From contig NC_088204.1 in NCBI RefSeq assembly GCF_037126465.1, forward strand, positions 61,487,771-61,551,770: a stretch of DNA of 64,000 nucleotides. Reading direction: 5' to 3'. Every line of letters begins with the position of its first letter. Position 1 is the stretch's first letter. The stretch comes from Ornithodoros turicata. Taxonomy: Eukaryota; Arthropoda; Arachnida; Ixodida; Argasidae. The notes under the pieces are model-generated. The model saw only the letters and a program-made list of their open reading frames with translations, made no database searches and was not told the DNA's origin. The position numbers were made by a program, and so were the translations under genes. Shown piece after piece: positions 1-12,351 of this stretch.

Positions 1-1654
1 TAACAGGGCAATTATAGTTTTCATAGAAAGTAGAATTTTAGTAGGCTGCAAAAATTATAGTTTTGTAGTAGTTTTTCTAAACTGCAATACAATAATCATT
101 TATATAGTGGGAATGCAGTCATGTTCACGTAAAGGCGTTCTGTCTTGTGGTTTGTTGTGCGCGAATGGAACTTCGCCCCCAGGCTTTCGCGCCTTTTTGC
201 TTGCAGGTGTTGCCTCAGGCAACGAGTATACAAGCATAGTAAGGGTCATGTCTTATATAAGCCTGGTTGATGATGTTGAGTGTAGTTTACTGGTGTTGTG
301 ATTCTAATGACCACGATGAGCCTTTGGGGTGAAAATCGCTAATATGAAACGGTGCATTTTTTGTTGAATTTTATTGTAAAAGTGAACGTCATTAGGAGTC
401 GGACAAAGGAAATAACCTTGCGATTCAATAAATAATAGGAGTGTTTATCTTTGCCGCTGTCTTCTTCAGACAGGATATGATGACGTCACGCAGTCTGTAG
501 CAATGCATTGACCGTTACTCGAAAAAGTGTAGCAATAGAAAAATGGTGTGTATTGTCCTGGAGGGATTTACGATGAGCACTGTTCTTCGAATAAGATGAA
601 TTTGTGTGGGTGTGATTAGAAATAGTTTGATGTTGGTTTTCTGCTTTGTTCAAGTGTTTGTCTTTTCTTTATCCCCCTTTTTGTTTGACAAACATGCGCT
701 GACATGCCCTGACCTGTTCTGTCACACTTTCCTTCTGCATGTAGTTTTTTTCTTTTTGACAAGGAACATTCTTGACTCGACGATAGTGCTGCCCTGAATA
801 GGAGTAGAGCTAGAACGATTCTTAATAATTTTGCGATTCATTTAGTTCAGAGAGTAACCGCAAGGGGGACAGGTGTGTGACTTTATTCAGGAGGAACAAA
901 GCGTCATTATTCAGTTAGCTGCCTGGCCCTCGGATGGGATGGACATGTCTTGCTGAACCATTGTTTTGTTTTTTCCTGTACTCATAAGTCTCATTTAGTA
1001 AGACTTTGGGAATGAAATGCTTAATTCCTACAATCACCTCTCATGTATGGTGTTTTTCTGCAATAGTTCCCAATGCAATCATTATAGTAGAATAAAGGAA
1101 ATAATCTTGGGATGGTGATTCAATAAATAACAGGTCCCCTGTTTAGAGCGTACGCGTCCTTCAGCCATGCAGCTGCATGATGATGTCATACCGTGACTCT
1201 ATTGTTTCAGGTGAACCTTGTCCAGAGGCGATGGGTTGGACATTAGTAGAAAAAAACAGTCTAGCCCTGAGACAATAGGATGACGTCACGACCAATGAGC
1301 AAAGCCTGCTGGGGGCGCAAGGATTCACTTCTCTCTTGGACACTGGCGGGCGTGGACACATTAATTCTGCTCCTAGCAATTGCGTTGGCTGTTAGTGGAA
1401 GAGCGTAGCTTCGGTGCGGTTCCATCTGCCTCTGATGGGGTGTGGATGTGTGGTTCGTCACTGGTGAATGGCGTTCGACGATGCAGGTGGATTTTGTGAC
1501 GAGCGGATTTACAATGAGGGAATGTAGTGTACGTGTCCGATGATGTTGAGTGTCTTTTCGCTCTGTTCAAGTGTCTCTGTGTTTGCTTTCCTCTGTTGCC
1601 CAGCAGTCGTGCGATTTGTCCTCGTGTAATAGCGCTCCTGACATGCCCCGACTT
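1..1654. other. non-coding stretch with old partial duplications
   Basis: I see no supportable gene here. Short reading frames lack family resemblance and splice context. Around 700-960 the sequence resembles 1690-1900 and 3780-3950 (a T-rich run, then GACAAGGAACATTCTTG, then the CTTAATAATTTTGCGAT block), so this stretch holds a diverged outlying copy of the material that feeds the tandem array downstream. Around 430-530 and 1110-1300 there is a second loosely related pair (AATAAATAA followed by a TGATGACGTCA-type block). Confidence 0.5.
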
Positions 1655-4650
1655 GCATGCTTCCCTCTGTTGACGCATCTAGCTTCTTTTTTTTTCTTTT
1701 TTGACAAGGAACATTCTTGTCTTGACGATGTCGATAGTGCTGCCCTAAATGGGAATAGTGATAGTCAATTCTTAATAATTTTGCGATTAAATTAGTTCAG
1801 AAATCAACCGCCGGAGGGACAGATGCATGACTTTATAGAGGAGTAAAAAGCATTACGATTCAGTTCTGCGCCTGGCTGTCGGACAGAATGGACGTGTCGT
1901 TCTGTGCTCCTCGTGACTGATGCGGTGTGTAACTAATTCTTTCGCCAACTTTATCCCCGCTTTGTTTGCGATTTTCATGCCCATGCATGTCGGGCGCTGG
2001 TTGCTGTTGTCCGGGCATTCCCACCATTTTCTCTCTTCTTCTGCCATGGGAACGAGAGTAGTGCTGGCGTGATTCTTAATAATTTTGCCATGAAATTAGT
2101 TGAGAAAGTAAAAGCTAGGGAGGCTGCTGATGCGTAACTTTATAGAAGAGAAAAAAGCATTATGGGCCACTTCTGTGCCTGGCTGTTGGATGGAGCAGTC
2201 GCATCGTTCTGCGCTCCTGTTGTGGTGGGCTGATTTGTTGTGTAACTAATGCTTTCGCTCGTGATAACTTTGTCCCTTTTTTTAATGATTTTCCTGTCGG
2301 GCGCTGGTTGCTGTTGTCCGGGCATCCCCACCATTTTCTATCTTCTTCTGCCATGGGAACGAGAGTAGTGCTGGCGTGATTCTTAATAATTTTGCCATGA
2401 AATTAGTTGAGAAAGTAACCGCAAGGGAGGCTGCTGATGCGTAACTTTATAGAAGAGAAAAAAGCATTATGGGTCAGTTCTGTGCCTGGCTGTCGGATGG
2501 AGCAGTCGCATCATTCTGCGCTCCTGTTGTGGTGGACTGATTTGTTGTGTAACTAATGCTTTCGCTCGTGATAACTTTGTCCCCCCTTTTTTATGATTTT
2601 CATGTCGGGCGCTGGTTGCTGTTGTCCGGGCATCCCCGCCATTTTCTATCTTCTTCTGCCATGGGAACGAGAGTAGTGCAGGCGTGATTCTTAATAATTT
2701 TGCCATGAAATTAGTTGAGAAAGTAACCGCTAGTGAGGCTGCTGATGCGTAACTTTATAGAAGAGAAAAAAGCATTATGGGTCAGTTATGTGCCTGGCTG
2801 TCGGATGGAGCAGTCGCATCATTCTGCGCTCCTGTTGTGGTGGGCTGATTTGTTGTGTAACTAATGCTTTCGCTCGTGATAACTTTGTCCCCCCTTTTTT
2901 ATGATTTTCATGTCGGGCGCTGGTTGCTGTTGTCCCGGCATCCCCGCCATTTTCTATCTTCTTCTGCCATGGGAACGAGAGTAGTGCAGGCGTGATTCTT
3001 AATAATTTTGCCATGAAATTAGTTGAGAAAGTAACCGCTAGGGAGGCTGCTGATGCATAACTTTATAGAAGAGAAAAAAGCATTATGGGTCAGTTCTGTG
3101 CCTGGCTGTCGGATGAAGCAGTCGCATCATTCTGCGCTCCTGTTGTGGTGGGCTGATTTGTTGTGTAACTAATGCTTTCGCTCGTGATAACTTTGTCGCC
3201 CTTTTTTAATTATTTTCATGTCGGGCGCTGGTTGCTGTTGTCCGGGCATCCCCGCCATTTTCTATCTTCTTCTGCCATGGAAATGAGAGTAGTGCTGGCG
3301 TGATTCTTAATAATTTTGCCATGAAATTAGTTGAGAAAGTAACCACTAGGGAGGCTGCTGATGCCCAACTTTATAGAAAAGAAAATAGCATTATGGGTCA
3401 GTTCTGTGCCTGGTTGTCGGATGGAGCAGTCGCATCATTCTACGCTCCTGTTGTGGTGGGCTGATATGTTGTGTAACTAATGCTTTCGCTCGTGATAACT
3501 TTGTCCCCCCTTTTTTATGATTTTCATGTCGGGTGCTGGTTGCTGTTGTCTGGGCATCCCTGCCATTCTTCTGCCATGGGAACGAGAGTAGTGCTGGCGT
3601 GATTCTTAATAATTTTGCCATGAAATTAGTTGAGAAAGTAACCGCTAGGGAGGCTGCTGATGCGTAACTTTATAGAAGAGAAAAAAGCATTATTGGTCAG
3701 TTCTGTGCCTGGCTGTCGGATGGAGCAGTCGCATCATGCTTTCCTCTGTTGACGCATCTAGCTTCGTTTTTTTTTTTTTTTTGACAAGGAACATTCTTGG
3801 CTAGAACAATTCTTAATAATTTTGCGATTAAATTAGTTCAGAAATCAACCGCAAGAGGGACAGATACATGACTTTATAGAGGAGTAAAAAGCATTAGGAT
3901 TCAGTTCTGCGCTTGGCTGTCGGACAGAATGGACATATCGTTCTGTGCTCCTTGTGACTGATGTGGTGTGTAACTAATTCTTTCGCCAACTTTATCCCCG
4001 CTTTGTTTGCGATTTTCATGCCCATGCATGTCGGGCACTGGTTGCTGTTGTCCGGGCATCCCCGCCATTTTCTATCTTCTTCTGCCTTGGGAACGAGAGT
4101 AGCACTGGCGTGATTCTTAATAATTTTGCCATGAAATTTGTTGAGAAAGTAACCGCTAGGGAGGCTGCTGATGTGTAACTTTATAGAAGAGAAAAAAGCA
4201 TTATGGGTCAGTTCTGTGCCTGGCTGTCGGATGGAGCAGTCGCATCATTCTGCGCTCCTGTTGTGGTGGGCTGATTTGTTGTGTAACTAATGCTTTCGCT
4301 CGTGATAACTTTGTCCCCCCTTTTTTATGATTTTCATGTCGGGCGCTGGTTGCTGTTGTCCGGGAATCCTTGCCGTGAGATTAGTTGAGAATATAATGGC
4401 TAGGGGGTGCAGCTGCGGGACTTTATACAGGAGAAAAAACCATTACGAGTCAGTTCTCTGCCTGGCTGTCGGATGGAGCAGTCGCATCGTTCTGCGCTCC
4501 CCGTGACTCTGTTGTGGTGGGCTCATTTGTTGTGTAACTAATTCTTTTTGTTGTTAGCTTTTGATGGTTAGCATATTTACTTTTGCTTTCCCAGCCTCGG
4601 TATTCCGAGTGTTTTTCTCCTCGCATGTCCAGAGCTGTCCTAACCTGCCC
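1655..4650. repeat. tandem array of a ~308-bp unit
   Basis: The word AACGAGAGTAGTGCTGGCG or a one- to three-base variant recurs at 2051, 2358, 2666, 2974, 3282, 3581 and 4092, giving steps of 307, 308, 308, 308, 299 and 511. Most adjacent copies are nearly identical. The long 511-bp step holds an inserted block (about 3737-4090) that duplicates the left edge of the array (about 1655-2050), including the poly-T run and GACAAGGAACATTCTTG, so the array has a higher-order arrangement. A diverged copy closes it near 4370-4650. Open frames of 64-79 codons repeat on the minus strand only because the unit repeats; they are not credible genes. Confidence 0.9.
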
Positions 4651-4843
4651 AGGCATGTCATGATGACGTCACAGGATGTCCGGAACTTGAGGTCATAGCT
4701 GCGATGCTTTGCAACCTGCCTATGTGCTCCGTCGACCGGCGATGGTCAGCGGCCGTTCCGTACCACTTTCTTCAAGATGGCGTCGTTGATCTTCGACTAA
4801 ACTCCTTTTCTCCACTCTATCTCTATCTTTTTTTTCTTTTTTA

Positions 4844-5011
4844 TGGACTCTCGTAGTCCACAACGCTCAGCTAGTCTGAACATGAGTTAGATGTTTCCCA
4901 ATGAGTGTGGTGACTCCCTGGTGTGTGCTGATTAATGAGGGGGGTCCCAAGCTCTAATTAATAAATTAATCGTGTTCAGGCCAGTTGAGCGTTGTGAACT
5001 ACGAGAGTCCA
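4844..5011. mobile_element. short inverted-repeat element (MITE-like, 168 bp)
   Basis: The left end reads TGGACTCTCGTAGTCCACAA and the right end is its near-complement, TTGTGAACTACGAGAGTCCA. The match continues with mismatches for about 40 bp on each side. There is no coding capacity. A clear target duplication is not visible, so the superfamily is unknown. Confidence 0.6.
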
Positions 5012-5421
5012 GTCATTACTACTGACATAATATTGTTACAAGCAAGCATTCATGGGTATTTGTTCTAATCCCCTTCTTCAAAGTGCAGGCCTAAAAATGG
5101 CCACGTCAGTACGGAAAATATAGATGCACAACACGCATTTCCAGCATCTTTTAAAAAAACCACAAATATTGATAGAATTGTATCGGTTTCTCTCAAAGTA
5201 GGGGACGTCATTGTCTTGTTGGACTCATACCAGCAGATGAGAGACCGCCCCTCGCAACTGTGTGTTATTGCGTAATAAGATATAACCCACAACTACACTT
5301 CCGTGTAGAATTGAGCCAGATAATGCATGCTTCCATTATCCATGTATGCTCAGATGCAATCCCAACTAGTTAAACTGTTGTAGGCTCCACTGACAACTGA
5401 AATGCGCTTTTCACACAGAGA

Positions 5422-5771
5422 CTTTTATAACATTACAGGAAAAGAGAAACAATGCAAACTGGGCCAACAAAATCTGAGATTTGTGTTTTTGTTAGCATTG
5501 AGAAAACACAAGTCTACTTATCAGGCACAATATCAGGAAGTCTAGGAGCGCGTGTCATCCAATGCGGATGCACCTCGATTTTCATGAAAGCCAAGATAGA
5601 GGGAGCTTTTCGATCCATGTCAGAAAGTGAAATGTTTGAAGCATTTTTTTTTTCCACAGATCAGGAAAACAAAAATGCATAACTGCACCACTCAGGAGCT
5701 TCATTATCTGGAAACACATGCTTAGCCTTGCCCTTTTTGTGTGATTTCCTTTTTCTGTAATGTTATAAAAG
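5422..5771. repeat. inverted-repeat element, ~350 bp
   Basis: CTTTTATAACATTACAG at the left is matched by CTGTAATGTTATAAAAG at the right, and the arms remain partly complementary further in. A second hairpin lies inside, near 5470-5500. It looks like a decayed foldback or MITE. No gene is supported. Confidence 0.5.
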
Positions 5772-6116
5772 AATCTCCCGCCCACGTTGAACTCCATTCA
5801 TCACTTCTGGCCAAACAACGGAAGGCGATTTCAAAGGAATAATACTGCTAGGCGAGGGGAGAGATATTGTGCGCGTCTTTTATTTATTTTAATTAGGTAT
5901 GAGAGCTATGTTATCAGGAACGAGGTCACCCGACGTTTTGACAAGCAGGGAGGGAAAACAATTTCGTCGCATTCGTGTCTTGTGGAAGTGCGCTATGCCA
6001 CCAACTTGCTGGTGTTCGGACCTGCAACCCTTGGATTAGTAGACAGCGACCAACTCAGTGGGGACTGGTTGTCCTGTTGCAGAGGACGACTGAGTCTTTC
6101 CTACAATACCATTCAG

Positions 6117-6219
6117 CTGCAAACATCCACGGTACAGCGTCCCTCTCTGCGCTCAGGGAGTATGTCAACTTGCGTCCCCAAAACTACAGTACATATGACA
6201 TGGTCTACTTGGTGACTGG
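6117..6219 (+). CDS. M12B (reprolysin) metalloprotease, exon upstream of the zinc-site exons
   Basis: A 103-bp exon preceded by a pyrimidine-rich acceptor ending ATTCAG and followed by the donor GG|GTAAGT. It encodes a segment ending in YSTYDMVYLVTG, which matches the reprolysin pattern in which a helix and the strand 'D-hydrophobic-LxTG' precede the catalytic region. The donor phase (two bases of a Gly codon) fits exactly with the next exon at 14601. An acceptor at 6138 is an alternative start. Upstream exons (signal peptide, propeptide) are not recognised; they may lie before the window or be too diverged. Tick reprolysins are secreted zinc endopeptidases, often salivary; the role here is inferred from family only. 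Confidence 0.65.
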
Positions 6220-6985
6220 GTAAGTCCTCTGTTTTATAGCTATATTCGAACGGGATTATCATTCTTCAAGATAACACACTCAGCGATGGTTTAGCTCGCG
6301 ATGTTTCCTGTGTAAAAGGGGCTTACCTAACATTTCTCTTGAGCTTGAAAAAATTGGATGACAGATCAGGTTTTCTGTTGTGTTAGTACTATGACTACGA
6401 CGTTTATCAAATGGAAAGGTGTTGACTAAGCGATCTACTGACACCATAGCTGGCGGAACTTCAGTCTGTTTACTTCTGTGTTGTCCGAACATTCTTGGAA
6501 CAAACACTCCTTCCATTACAACACGAAATAACTTTTTTGTTCTTACTGCAGTTGGTAGCATACGGCATCATTTTATAGTAAGCAGAGCGTGACAGTTTCT
6601 GTGGAAATTTATAAAACGTCAGAAATAATTGAGTTTTACCAGCGCACAATTGTGATGTGGTGAGGTCGCGTCGTGGTTGCGTTAACAGCTGTGAACCAGG
6701 TCACCAACTGCGGTCGACGCTGGTCTACAAGGTTATAGCGTAGCGGCCAAACCTGTTGATCAGATGTAGTCAATGGGGGCAGGACATGGGGCAGAGAACT
6801 GTTACGATGCTCGGGGCATTATGAACCTGATATGCCCGCATTGCACTTTCAGCACTTGCGTATGCATCAAAGTGCAGGTCAACAATGCGGTTTTCATCAT
6901 TCAACAACGTCTGCGTGCCGGCTGTTAGTACGACACGCATGTTGGGTACCAGAGGAAGGCCTCTAGTATGGAGTCATGAAGTATA

Positions 6986-7185
6986 CAGGGTGTCTCAGTT
7001 AAATCCCCGGGCTAAATAATTCATGAACCGGTGCACCAATCGAAGAACTTTCTGTTTACAAGTATCTGTCCGATAGCGCCTACAACCTGCGCACCGAGTG
7101 GATGAGTTGTAGGCGCTCATTACTTCAATAAAAATTTAAATGAGTTTCGTGAAACAACATATAGCTTCTAAAGCAGGGCGCCATC
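6986..7185 (+). mobile_element. end fragment of a CAGGGTGTYTCA-type repeat
   Basis: The stretch starts TACAGGGTGTCTCAGTTAAA and includes CTAAATAATTCATGAACCGG. Both resemble the terminus of the foldback element at 7778 (TACAGGGTGTTTCACGAAAA and CTGAATAATTCGAAAACGG). No matching inverted end is seen nearby, so it is a single-ended fragment of a related family. Confidence 0.45.
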
Positions 7186-7777
7186 GGCATTAAAATGGGT
7201 ACTACCCCTTTTGGGGTAACGTGGTAGTGGTGGTAATGTTTCCGGTAACAATTCGTGATTGTATCTTAGCAAGGCTGTGACCTTGTTGCGTAATTTAGCG
7301 TGCACATCTTCAAATTGAGACGCATCACGTGACGCAGTTGCTTGCTAAGATTGCATGGGCCTCGTGCGCCGTGAAACAAGCCCTGTTACATTGTACAGTG
7401 CTTGCAGACTGGTGGTCCCTTGCCTGGAGTCGATCATTCGCACGTGGTGAAATCTTTTCACGTGTCCCGCGGTCCAACTGCTTTGCGAACCTCCGCTATA
7501 TATTGACAGCACACAATGAAACGATACTGAAAAAACATTCCGTCCGGTAATTTTGCTGGGTTTTTTCACTGTGAGCTCATTGAAATATCGTAAACGAATA
7601 GTTTTGGTCGTCTCTTTCCTCTTTTTTTCTTTTTTTTTGCGTTTACATCTCTAGTCCCGACATGACCGCTTGCACAGCCGAACGGGACGCTGAAGCACGC
7701 TCCGCGGCAGCGCAATGACTGATCTAATTTCTCCCTCAGTCACGCTGGTCGCGACAGCAGGACGGGTGAGTAGCATA

Positions 7778-9233
7778 CAGGGTGTTTCACGAAAATTCCT
7801 CGGCTGAATAATTCGAAAACGGCGCCACCTGTCGAGAAACTTTTTTTTTCGGTTAGCATCCTTGATGCGCCGGCCACAAACTGGCCGCTCAGTTTCCCAT
7901 TTGCATGCGCTCGTTAATTAAATAAACATCCTGACTATTCTGTTTCACTTCGATGGGCTTTGGTACCTGAGCTGCAGCGATGGTCACCCTGAGAGAGTGC
8001 CAAACCAGTAAAAAAATAGGACTTTTAGTGATTTTTGCTTATGATTATGGCAATAAAGGCGCACTGTCTGGCTCATCGAATGACACGACCGCAATCCTGT
8101 TTAAGAGTTTAGTAGAAAACGAGAAGCTATATCAAACCCTCGCTCGCGGCTGTTCCTTATCTTGCGGTTCCCCACCCGCCAATGCAAGCGGATGAACACG
8201 AATTTGAGCTCAGGATAGATACTGTAGAAGTGGTTTTTTTCGCGCGGAATTATTTTTCGCGTTTTTCGCGCACACCTCCAAAGTCGCGAATTTAAGTTCC
8301 CGCGAATAACTCTGGTCATATGAGGGCGAAAAGCGTTCGGCGTTCGACGCTATACCGTGACTACCTGACCCCTCTATTCCATGCAGCGTAGGCAGTTTAA
8401 GCAAGCGCAGAAGATTGTCTTATCCCATCAGGCAAGATGCAAAGAAAAGAAAATTCATCATGCTTTTGTTACTCCTATAAACGCTTTGCACTATACATAC
8501 AATATACCATACCACGAAGCCGGAACATGCATTTCCCCGCATTATCAAAACCAGATCTTATGATAGTACCACATTTCAACCGAACTGTTCAGTGCCGAAA
8601 GTGATAATTAATAAGAACTGCTAAAATGAACTGGCTGACCTGCACACGACCAGTACTATGGCCTCCTACAGGGCCTTTCCTCCCATCGCTGTCAGGAGAA
8701 GAAAGGAATAGACCTAGAATGCCGCAATACACGTGAACAACGGATGTCTTAGTACGTGCCAAAATATGCCCGAGTATTGACGGCGGCACGATATGCAAGA
8801 GCAAAGCACTCCCGGAAACCTGTGTCGCGAATTTAAGTTCTCGCGAATTAATCCTCAAAGCAGGTCTGGTCGAAAACGCGAAAATATTTTCCACGCGGAA
8901 AAAACCACTTCTACAGTAGTTGAGCGAAAGAGCGCAAGAAATTTGTAAACCAAATCCAGTTAATTACTCGTAAAAATCACTAAAAGTCGAAGCTATTTTT
9001 TACTGGTTTGGCACTGTGTCAGAGTGACCATTGCTACGGCACAGGTATACTACACCCCAGCGGAGTAAAACAATAAAGTCAGGATGTTTATTTAATTAAC
9101 GAGCGCATGCAAATGAGAAACTGAGCGGCCAGTTTGTGACCGGCGCATCAATGATCCTAACTGAAAAAACTTTCCCCGGTAGGTGGCGCCGCTGTCGAAT
9201 TATCCAGCCGGGGGATTTTTGTGAAACACTCTG
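7778..9233. mobile_element. foldback element with ~260-bp inverted arms
   Basis: The left arm starts CAGGGTGTTTCACGAAAAT (7778) and the right arm ends ATTTTTGTGAAACACTCTG (9233). The arms stay complementary for about 260 bp, through the GCATGCGCTCGTTAATTAAA block and up to AAAATCACTAAAAGT. The middle is occupied by a second inverted-repeat element (8222-8916). No transposase is encoded. No target duplication is obvious. Confidence 0.75.
8222..8916. mobile_element. nested inverted-repeat element with TA flanks
   Basis: Left end CTGTAGAAGTGGTTTTTTTC and right end GAAAAAACCACTTCTACAG are inverted repeats, each flanked by TA (8220-8221 and 8917-8918), as expected for a Tc1/mariner-type non-autonomous element. 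Inside, GTCGCGAATTTAAGTTC occurs at both ends as a further inverted pair. It lies wholly inside the 7778-9233 foldback element, so it inserted into that element or forms its core. There are no genes. Confidence 0.65.
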
Positions 9234-9239
9234 CAGAGG

Positions 9240-10850
9240 TACCCTGGGACAAGCGGCAGTCTTTCTAATCCAATAGAATATAATCTTATCCAACGCGAGC
9301 CAATTCTAATCCAGTACAATTCAGCTCTGATCCAACAATCTAGTTCCAATCTAACACAATCTATTCCTAATTCAATACCAGCCAGTTCTAAGCCCTCTGA
9401 TTGGTCGATCGTACCTTCTTCCCTTCACGCTGATTGGTCCATTCTAAGCAAACTGATCGCTGATTCGCTTGTATAGCTCCACCCTTTCATGCTAATTGTG
9501 GCTTGGCTCCGCCCCTTCACACTATTAGTCCATTCCAAGTCTACTGATTGCTGCTTGGCTGGTTGTAGCTCCGCCCCTTTTCACTAGCTCTGGCCCTACA
9601 CACTGATTGGTCCAAGCCTACTGATCTCTGATTGGCTGGCATTGCCTCCTGCACGCTAACTGGTCCATTCTAATCCCAGTGAACGCTGATTGGCTGGCTT
9701 GTCTCCGCCCCCTTCACATCGGTCTTTCTCCGGTTCAAGCCTACTTGATTGACTTTTCCACGGTTAGCCTTCACATGTATTCACCAGGCTGCTAAGTCTG
9801 CTCCCAAATTGCTTACCTGTCCATTGGTCCAGGTGTGCTAATTCCGGTCATTTCAAAGCCTCAGCTAACATAGACAAGGCCCCACCAGCCGCGGCCACTC
9901 CCCAAGTGCTTCTTCTTCTTCTCTTAACTGGGTGTTTGCTAGAGCTACGTGGTGACTACATATGTCGCCTGCAGCTCCATTTCTTGTAGCTGGTGTAGGT
10001 GGTGATATCCACCTAAAAGTCTTTAGCGTGTGTCACTCTTTAATGTATGACACGTGACACTTTTGGTTTTCGGTCTCATATATTTCAGTCCAGGTTTAGA
10101 AGCGGTCTACGTTGGTGCCTTCTTTAGGAAAAACGAAGAGGGCTTTCTCCACTTTCCTTTGCGATTTCGAGCAACGGCTTCAGACAGAGAAACACACACA
10201 AGAAGTTGATTTTACCCTTTATTCATTACGTTTTTTAGAGCTTTCCCAAAGGTCCAGCCCAGTTGGATATTGGTCCAGCTAGGACAGCAAATCATTAGTC
10301 ATTTCTACTCGTTTCTAAGCCCGTACATAGACTGGTAGGCTCTAGCTGCTATTGGTCCATGCTTCTAGCTGTAAGCCACTCATTGGTCAATTTCACTCAT
10401 CTCTGGATCTAGATTTATCCCTCATATGGAGCTTACTGGTCCAGCTATGTTGCTGGGTCGCTTCCGCAAATCTGTGGATTTCTAATCTCTCCGTCAGCTT
10501 ATTGGTCCGTAATTCTAGAGCCACACGTATCTAGGTTTCTGTGATCCCTCATAGACACATAGGCTAATGAAACACATATAGACACATAGTCACATAGGCT
10601 AAGGACGCCCAACTGCTTATTGGCCCATAATTCTGGCTAGTCAGAGACATCCACTCGTGGGTCACTTCCACTCATCTCTAGATCTCTAAGCTCCCTAACA
10701 CGTATTTTTCCATGCCTCTAGCTCTCTCATTGGTCACTTCCACTCATCACTAAATTTGAGCTACCTCATTGGTTGGTAGACTCCAACAACTATTGGTCCA
10801 TGCTTCTAACTGGGTCCATCCATGCCAAACGTCCCAGAGTTGATGCTCGA
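9240..10850. repeat. CCAAT/GC-box-rich relic resembling a Maverick terminal repeat
   Basis: The stretch opens with a series of AATCCAA-type words. It continues with AAGCCCTCTGATTGG, GGCTCCGCCCCTTCACACT, TCACGCTGATTGGTCC and AAGCCTACTGATCTCTGATTGG. The same phrases, in the same order, fill the terminal inverted repeats of the Maverick at 39144-52312. ATTGGTCC-type words recur to about 10850. I read it as a solo or isolated terminal repeat of a related, longer-TIR Maverick family. No open gene lies inside it. Confidence 0.6.
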
Positions 10851-11242
10851 CTCCAGTCGATTTTGTTATAAAAATTCGTATGAATTTATTACTTGGAGAG
10901 AGCCACTAAAACAAAGCTTTTTATCTGCCACTGCAAAATAGTTGCCCTTAGGAGTCTATTTAGAGTTCAGAACTCACCAGGACATACGCTGTCTTCCTGG
11001 ACTTCAGGAAAGCTTTCGACTCTGCTTGTCATTCTTTTCCACTGTGCAAGTCGTCTAATCTTAACCGTGATAGCAATGTGCTAGGATGGATTCATACAGG
11101 TCTATTTACAAAATCGCTCACATGCAACGCAGGTAAATAGCACGTGCTCTTCTCTCCTTCCAATAGTTTCTGGCGTCCCCAAGGCTCAGTCCTTGGGCCT
11201 CTTTTCTTCTTAACATTTATTAATAACTTACCGGACGCTGTT

Positions 11243-11643
11243 CAGTGGCGTAGCCACGGGGGGCTAAGGGGGCTAAGGGGGCTCGCCCCCCCCCTACCTG
11301 CCACGGGCTGAGCCACGCAAACCGTGCAAATCCGAGGAGAAAATGCTGTATGGGCGGGGAGGGGGGGACCAATGTGACGATCGCGAAAGTTCTTATGTTC
11401 TTGCAGTTCCTTTCAAAATACTTCCATTCTGGAATCTGGTGACACGGCCTCTAGACAGCATAAACGTAATCGCATTGTGAACGTTCAAATCAATTATACT
11501 ATAGAGTTGCATCTCCTATCTTGCGGTATGCCCAAGTATGTGTGTGGTGGCGCACCAGCCAGTATCAGGGGGGGTCGGAACTGGGGCTGGTATTCGTATC
11601 GAGCCCCCCCCCCCCCCATATTGGAGGTCTGGCTACGCCACTG
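11243..11643. mobile_element. hAT-type MITE, 401 bp
   Basis: Terminal inverted repeats CAGTGGCGTAGCC...GGCTACGCCACTG are flanked by 8-bp direct repeats ACGCTGTT (11235-11242) and ACTCTGTT (11644-11651), which match at 7 of 8 positions. An 8-bp target duplication with CAGTGGCG ends points to the hAT superfamily. The interior is G/C-run-rich and non-coding. It splits the LINE reverse transcriptase between the 'GPLLF' and 'FADD' motifs. Confidence 0.8.
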
Positions 11644-11832
11644 ACTCTGTTTCATCGTTACTAATCGTTTTGCTGATGACTGCGTGCTGTATCGATACAT
11701 AAGGGCTCCGTCAGACTCCGTTTCTCTTCAGCAAAATCTTGACATCATCAGTGCATGGTGCTCTTCATGGATGCTTCCTCTTAAGGTATCAACATGTGTG
11801 CATATGCCCTTTTCCCGCTCCAAGCAAGCTTA

Positions 11833-12066
11833 CACTCTTAAAAATGAACTTACCACATAGCATGCTCCTAACCAACCATCATCCCGAATGACCACGTTCT
11901 CGCCCTAGATTTGTTGAAAACAGGAGGCGGAGCCTATTTTGCCATTATGCACGGCACAGAATAGGCTCCGCCTCCCGTTTCCAACAAATCAGGTGCGAGA
12001 ACGTTGTCATTCGGGATGATGGTTGGCTAGGAGCGTGCTATATGGTGAAATCCATTTTTAAGAGTG
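11833..12066. mobile_element. palindromic CACTCTTAAAAATGA MITE, copy A
   Basis: The ends CACTCTTAAAAATGAACTT and the inverted AATCCATTTTTAAGAGTG are flanked by TA on both sides, which suggests a Tc1/mariner-type duplication. The two arms are complementary over almost the whole length, so the element forms one long hairpin. It is inserted in the LINE at 10950-12930. Confidence 0.8.
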
Positions 12067-12351
12067 TACAACTGCAGCTGTGAAATCAACGGATCTCTCA
12101 GACATACTGCAACTACGTATAAGTACTTAGGACTGCATCTCACTTCTAACCTCGCGTGGTTCACTCACGTCAATACCATAATAAATGATACTATAATAGA
12201 AAACTTGTCTTTTTAAATGAACCCTAACATTAGCACCTCCCAATGTAAAACTACTTGCCTATTCGGCTTTGATACGAACAACGCTGGAATATAGTTGTGG
12301 TATTTGGAGCACACGTACAGCCAACCTAACTGACCTCCTTGAAAGTGTCCT

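Noticed and set aside
2140..3621. Repeated minus-strand frames of 64-79 codons (MAKLLRITPALLSF type)
   Set aside because: One per 308-bp unit, with no splice or promoter context; explained by the satellite.
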